Shown here: in pieces, positions 24,091 to 26,229 of the stretch
How positions within the stretch are numbered: the stretch's first letter is position 1
Layout: every line of letters begins with the position of its first letter
NCBI GenBank assembly: GCA_027055005.1
Contig: JALUNR010000153.1
Coordinates: 1 to 26,229, forward strand
Length of the DNA: 26,229 nucleotides
DNA from: Campylobacterales bacterium
GTDB lineage: Bacteria; Campylobacterota; Campylobacteria; Campylobacterales; QNZT01
Direction: 5' to 3'
Made by a program: the position numbers and the translations under genes
Notes under the pieces: model-generated
The model's input: only the letters and a program-made list of their open reading frames with translations
What the model was told of the DNA's origin: nothing
Database searches by the model: none

Positions 24091-25284
24091 GTGAAGTTTT
24101 TACTTTTTTTATTAATTATATTTTTTTCTATAATGCTGTATGGTGATACAGACTCTAAAATAACAAAAACGAAAAAAGATCTTTCATACAATGCCCAAAA
24201 AGAAAAAAATATAAAAAACTCGCTGGATGAGTTATCTAAAAGAATAATATCTTATCAACAAACTGTACAAAAGATAAGAATATCTATGAAAAAACTTTCA
24301 CATGATATAGCTAGTGGAAAACAAAAAGCTCAAATAGCAAAGAAAAAGCTCAAAAAAATAGATAGAATCATTAAAACCCTAAATGCTAAAAAAAGTAAAG
24401 TAAATAAAAAATTAGTAGGTATTTTAGCAAAAGAAATAAAATATAGTATTTTAGCTAAAAATAATTCTTTTAGTACAAATGTAGATGATTTAATAAGCTC
24501 TTATATTAATAAAACATATTCAAAAATTTTAAAAGACAAATTTAACAAAACTAAGATGAAATCTCTATCTTTAAAACTAGATTTAGCCTATGCAAAAAGT
24601 GAGTATGATAAACTAAACTCCAAAGTAAAATCTTTAACACAAAAAAAACAATCGTTATTAAATTATGAGAAATTAAAAAAATCAACTATTTCTAAATTAG
24701 AATATGAAAAGAAAAATTATTTAAAGAAACTAGAGTTTGTAAGAAAGCAAAACTCACAATTAACAAATCTTTTAAAAAAGCTAAATATCCTAAAACAAAA
24801 AGCTAAAATAAAAAGACAAACCATAGTTTTAAAAAAGGATAATACAAACTCTTTAGAAGTTAGAAGAGTTGGAAATATTTATAATAAACCTCCTGTTTCT
24901 TCGTATCATGGTGATAAAACAATAGCCCCTTTTAAACGATATAAATTAGTTAGGAAATTTGGTTCATTTGTAGATCCAACTTATAAAATAAAAATGTTTA
25001 ATCCAAACATAGTTTTAAAACCAATAGGCTCTAAAAATGTTATAAATGTATTGGATGGAAAAGTGATAAGTATAACAAATAGCCCTCCAATAGGCAATAT
25101 CATAATAATAGAAAATAAAAATGGACTTCACACTCTATATGCAAAACTTACAACCGTAGCACCAACTATAAAAAAAGGAAATTATATAAAAAAAGGGTAT
25201 ATTTTAGGGAAAGTAAAAGATACTCTCTTCTTTGAAGTTACAAAAAATAGTACAAATATAAATCCGTTAAAATTAATTAAATAA
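24091..25284 (+). CDS. envC: EnvC-like murein hydrolase activator (degenerate LytM domain)
   Basis: This is a predicted periplasmic protein of 397 residues that would link FtsEX to cell-wall amidases at the septum. A signal peptide covers about residues 1-18. A lysine-rich coiled coil follows (about 21-115 and 180-260), then a C-terminal LytM/M23 fold (about 290-397). The zinc ligands of active M23 peptidases are missing: the usual H-L-H-F-E reads T-L-F-F-E, and no H-x-x-x-D is seen before the D-G-K-V strand. Active-site loss is a known feature of EnvC and NlpD, which act as activators. The GTG start immediately follows the ftsX stop with GAGAGAAG upstream. The unbroken ftsE-ftsX-envC order supports the role. 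The symbol is by function and context; sequence identity to E. coli EnvC is not assessed. Confidence 0.85.
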   Translation: MKFLLFLLIIFFSIMLYGDTDSKITKTKKDLSYNAQKEKNIKNSLDELSKRIISYQQTVQKIRISMKKLSHDIASGKQKAQIAKKKLKKIDRIIKTLNAKKSKVNKKLVGILAKEIKYSILAKNNSFSTNVDDLISSYINKTYSKILKDKFNKTKMKSLSLKLDLAYAKSEYDKLNSKVKSLTQKKQSLLNYEKLKKSTISKLEYEKKNYLKKLEFVRKQNSQLTNLLKKLNILKQKAKIKRQTIVLKKDNTNSLEVRRVGNIYNKPPVSSYHGDKTIAPFKRYKLVRKFGSFVDPTYKIKMFNPNIVLKPIGSKNVINVLDGKVISITNSPPIGNIIIIENKNGLHTLYAKLTTVAPTIKKGNYIKKGYILGKVKDTLFFEVTKNSTNINPLKLIK

Positions 25285-25291
25285 CTTTTGC

Positions 25292-25297
25292 TATACT
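25292..25297 (+). promoter_or_regulatory. Extended -10 promoter of aroB
   Basis: TG-C-TATACT (25289-25297) is an extended -10 element. The start would be near 25304, leaving a leader of about 30 bases with AAGG 7 bases before the aroB ATG. So aroB may be transcribed separately from the FtsEX operon. Confidence 0.55.
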
Positions 25298-25335
25298 TAA
25301 GTAAATCTTCTAAAAATAAATAATAAGGTAAGTTT

Positions 25336-26229
25336 ATGCAGATTAATATAGATTTTTCAAATAAAAGTTCAAGTGATTATAGTGTTTTTATAAATGAATT
25401 AAATTGCATTAGTATTGATTCCAAAGTTGCCATTATTTCAAATCCTAAAGTTGCGGGTCTTCATCTTCATACTTTACTTTCTAAAATCAATGCAAAAGAG
25501 CTTTTTATCATAACAGTACCGGATGGAGAAGAATATAAAAATCAACAAACTATAAATAACCTTCTTGAAAATCTTTTTAACCATAAATTTGACAGAAACT
25601 CTTATTTGATAGCTTTTGGTGGTGGTGTAATAGGAGATATGACAGGATTTTTAGCTTCAATATATCAAAGAGGGATAAAATTTATCCAAATCCCCACAAC
25701 ATTGCTTTCACAAGTTGATGCAAGTGTTGGGGGTAAAACAGGGATAAATAACTCTTATGGAAAAAATCTAATAGGAGCTTTTTATCAACCAAGTGCTGTT
25801 TATATAGAAACTAATTTTTTAAAAACATTACCTAAAAGAGAGTTTGGAGCTGGAGTTGCTGAAATAGTTAAGATGGCAGTTACATTTGATAGAGAGTTTT
25901 TTAAATTTTTACAAGAAAATTCACTCTTAAAAGAGGAAAACTTAGAAAAAGCAATAGAACTTAGTGTTAAAACAAAAGCAAAAGTTGTAGCAAAAGATGA
26001 AAAAGAAAATGGTATAAGAGCAGTTTTAAATTATGGTCATACTTTTGCTCATGTTATAGAGCATGAAACAAATTATAAAGAGTTTTTGCATGGTGAAGCA
26101 GTTGGTATTGGTATAGTTATGGCAAATACTTTAGCTAAAAAATTGAATCTTTTGACAAAAGAAGAAGCCGATGCAATAAAGACAGTCTTAGAAAAATATG
26201 ATATTCCTACAAGTTACAAAATAAAAAAT
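25336..26229 (+). CDS. aroB: 3-dehydroquinate synthase, C-terminus cut by window edge
   Basis: AroB converts DAHP to 3-dehydroquinate, the second step of the shikimate pathway to aromatic amino acids, using NAD+ and a divalent metal. I translated 298 codons from the ATG at 25336 to the right edge without a stop; the family is about 345-360 residues, so the last 50 or so are missing. Motifs are the NAD-binding GGGVIGDMTGFLASIYQRG, then QIPTTLLSQVDASVGGKTGIN, KNLIGAFYQP, the metal ligand in GAGVAEIVK, LNYGHTFAHVIE (second ligand histidine) and LHGEAVGIGI (third). All catalytic features in the visible part are intact. AAGG lies 7 bases before the start, and it has its own extended -10 promoter 51 bases after the envC-like stop. 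Confidence 0.97.
   Translation, partial: MQINIDFSNKSSSDYSVFINELNCISIDSKVAIISNPKVAGLHLHTLLSKINAKELFIITVPDGEEYKNQQTINNLLENLFNHKFDRNSYLIAFGGGVIGDMTGFLASIYQRGIKFIQIPTTLLSQVDASVGGKTGINNSYGKNLIGAFYQPSAVYIETNFLKTLPKREFGAGVAEIVKMAVTFDREFFKFLQENSLLKEENLEKAIELSVKTKAKVVAKDEKENGIRAVLNYGHTFAHVIEHETNYKEFLHGEAVGIGIVMANTLAKKLNLLTKEEADAIKTVLEKYDIPTSYKIKN

Noticed and set aside
1..26229. CRISPR array, IS element, prophage, toxin-antitoxin or other accessory system
   Set aside because: No repeat-spacer pattern, terminal inverted repeats, transposase/integrase motifs or paired small toxin-antitoxin genes were found; all genes fit conserved core families.

Overview
The window is very AT-rich chromosomal DNA packed with short-spaced and overlapping genes. 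It comes from a Campylobacterota (Epsilonproteobacteria) member, most likely Arcobacteraceae. The evidence is gene order: gpsA next to gatB; uvrD/rep-truB-csrA-ispE; and rodA / rluD-flpA-trmB-ftsE-ftsX-envC are all arrangements I recall from Campylobacter jejuni. A fused CcsBA, a CsrA with a C-terminal tail, a long TrmB and a sigma28-type promoter before fliD also fit. The family-level placement is inference; no rRNA gene is present. I see no IS element, prophage, CRISPR array, tRNA or rRNA gene. The region is conserved core genome.

Layout. Positions 1-4433 (minus): gatB, a voltage-gated-type K+ channel with an RCK domain (kch), a second stand-alone RCK/TrkA protein, and gpsA (cut by the left edge). 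They are joined by a 3-bp gap and two 4-bp ATGA stop/start overlaps. Positions 4481-6471 (minus): the flagellar cap operon fliD-fliS-fliT-like, behind a close match to a sigma28 promoter. Positions 6578-9095 (plus): rsmD overlapping acs. A hairpin separates these from a convergent LysR regulator (9121-10026, minus). Positions 10171-14029 (plus): uvrD/rep helicase, truB, csrA and ispE, tightly coupled. Positions 14078-18055 (plus): ccsBA for system II cytochrome c maturation, then an EamA permease. Position 18071-19183 (minus): rodA. Positions 19206 to the right edge (plus): rluD-type pseudouridine synthase, the fibronectin-III lipoprotein flpA, trmB, ftsE, ftsX, envC-like and aroB (cut by the right edge).

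How the genes work together. RodA (elongation peptidoglycan polymerase) and the FtsEX-EnvC-like set (control of septal peptidoglycan hydrolysis) sit on either side of a 22-bp divergent junction. FliD, FliS and the FliT-like protein build and chaperone the filament cap, and CsrA is the usual post-transcriptional flagellar regulator in this phylum. TruB, RsmD, TrmB, RluD and GatB make a strong RNA-modification and translation-fidelity theme.

No wholly new multi-gene system is visible. The features most worth checking are: (i) the TrkA/RCK gene after kch, whose coding frame has no standard start codon; (ii) a gatB leader hairpin whose left arm is also a -10 box and whose right arm covers the Shine-Dalgarno; (iii) a perfectly symmetric palindrome serving as Shine-Dalgarno for both divergent TTG-start genes rodA and rluD; (iv) a FlpA with four FN3 repeats and a diverged fibronectin-binding motif; and (v) a probably leaderless rsmD.
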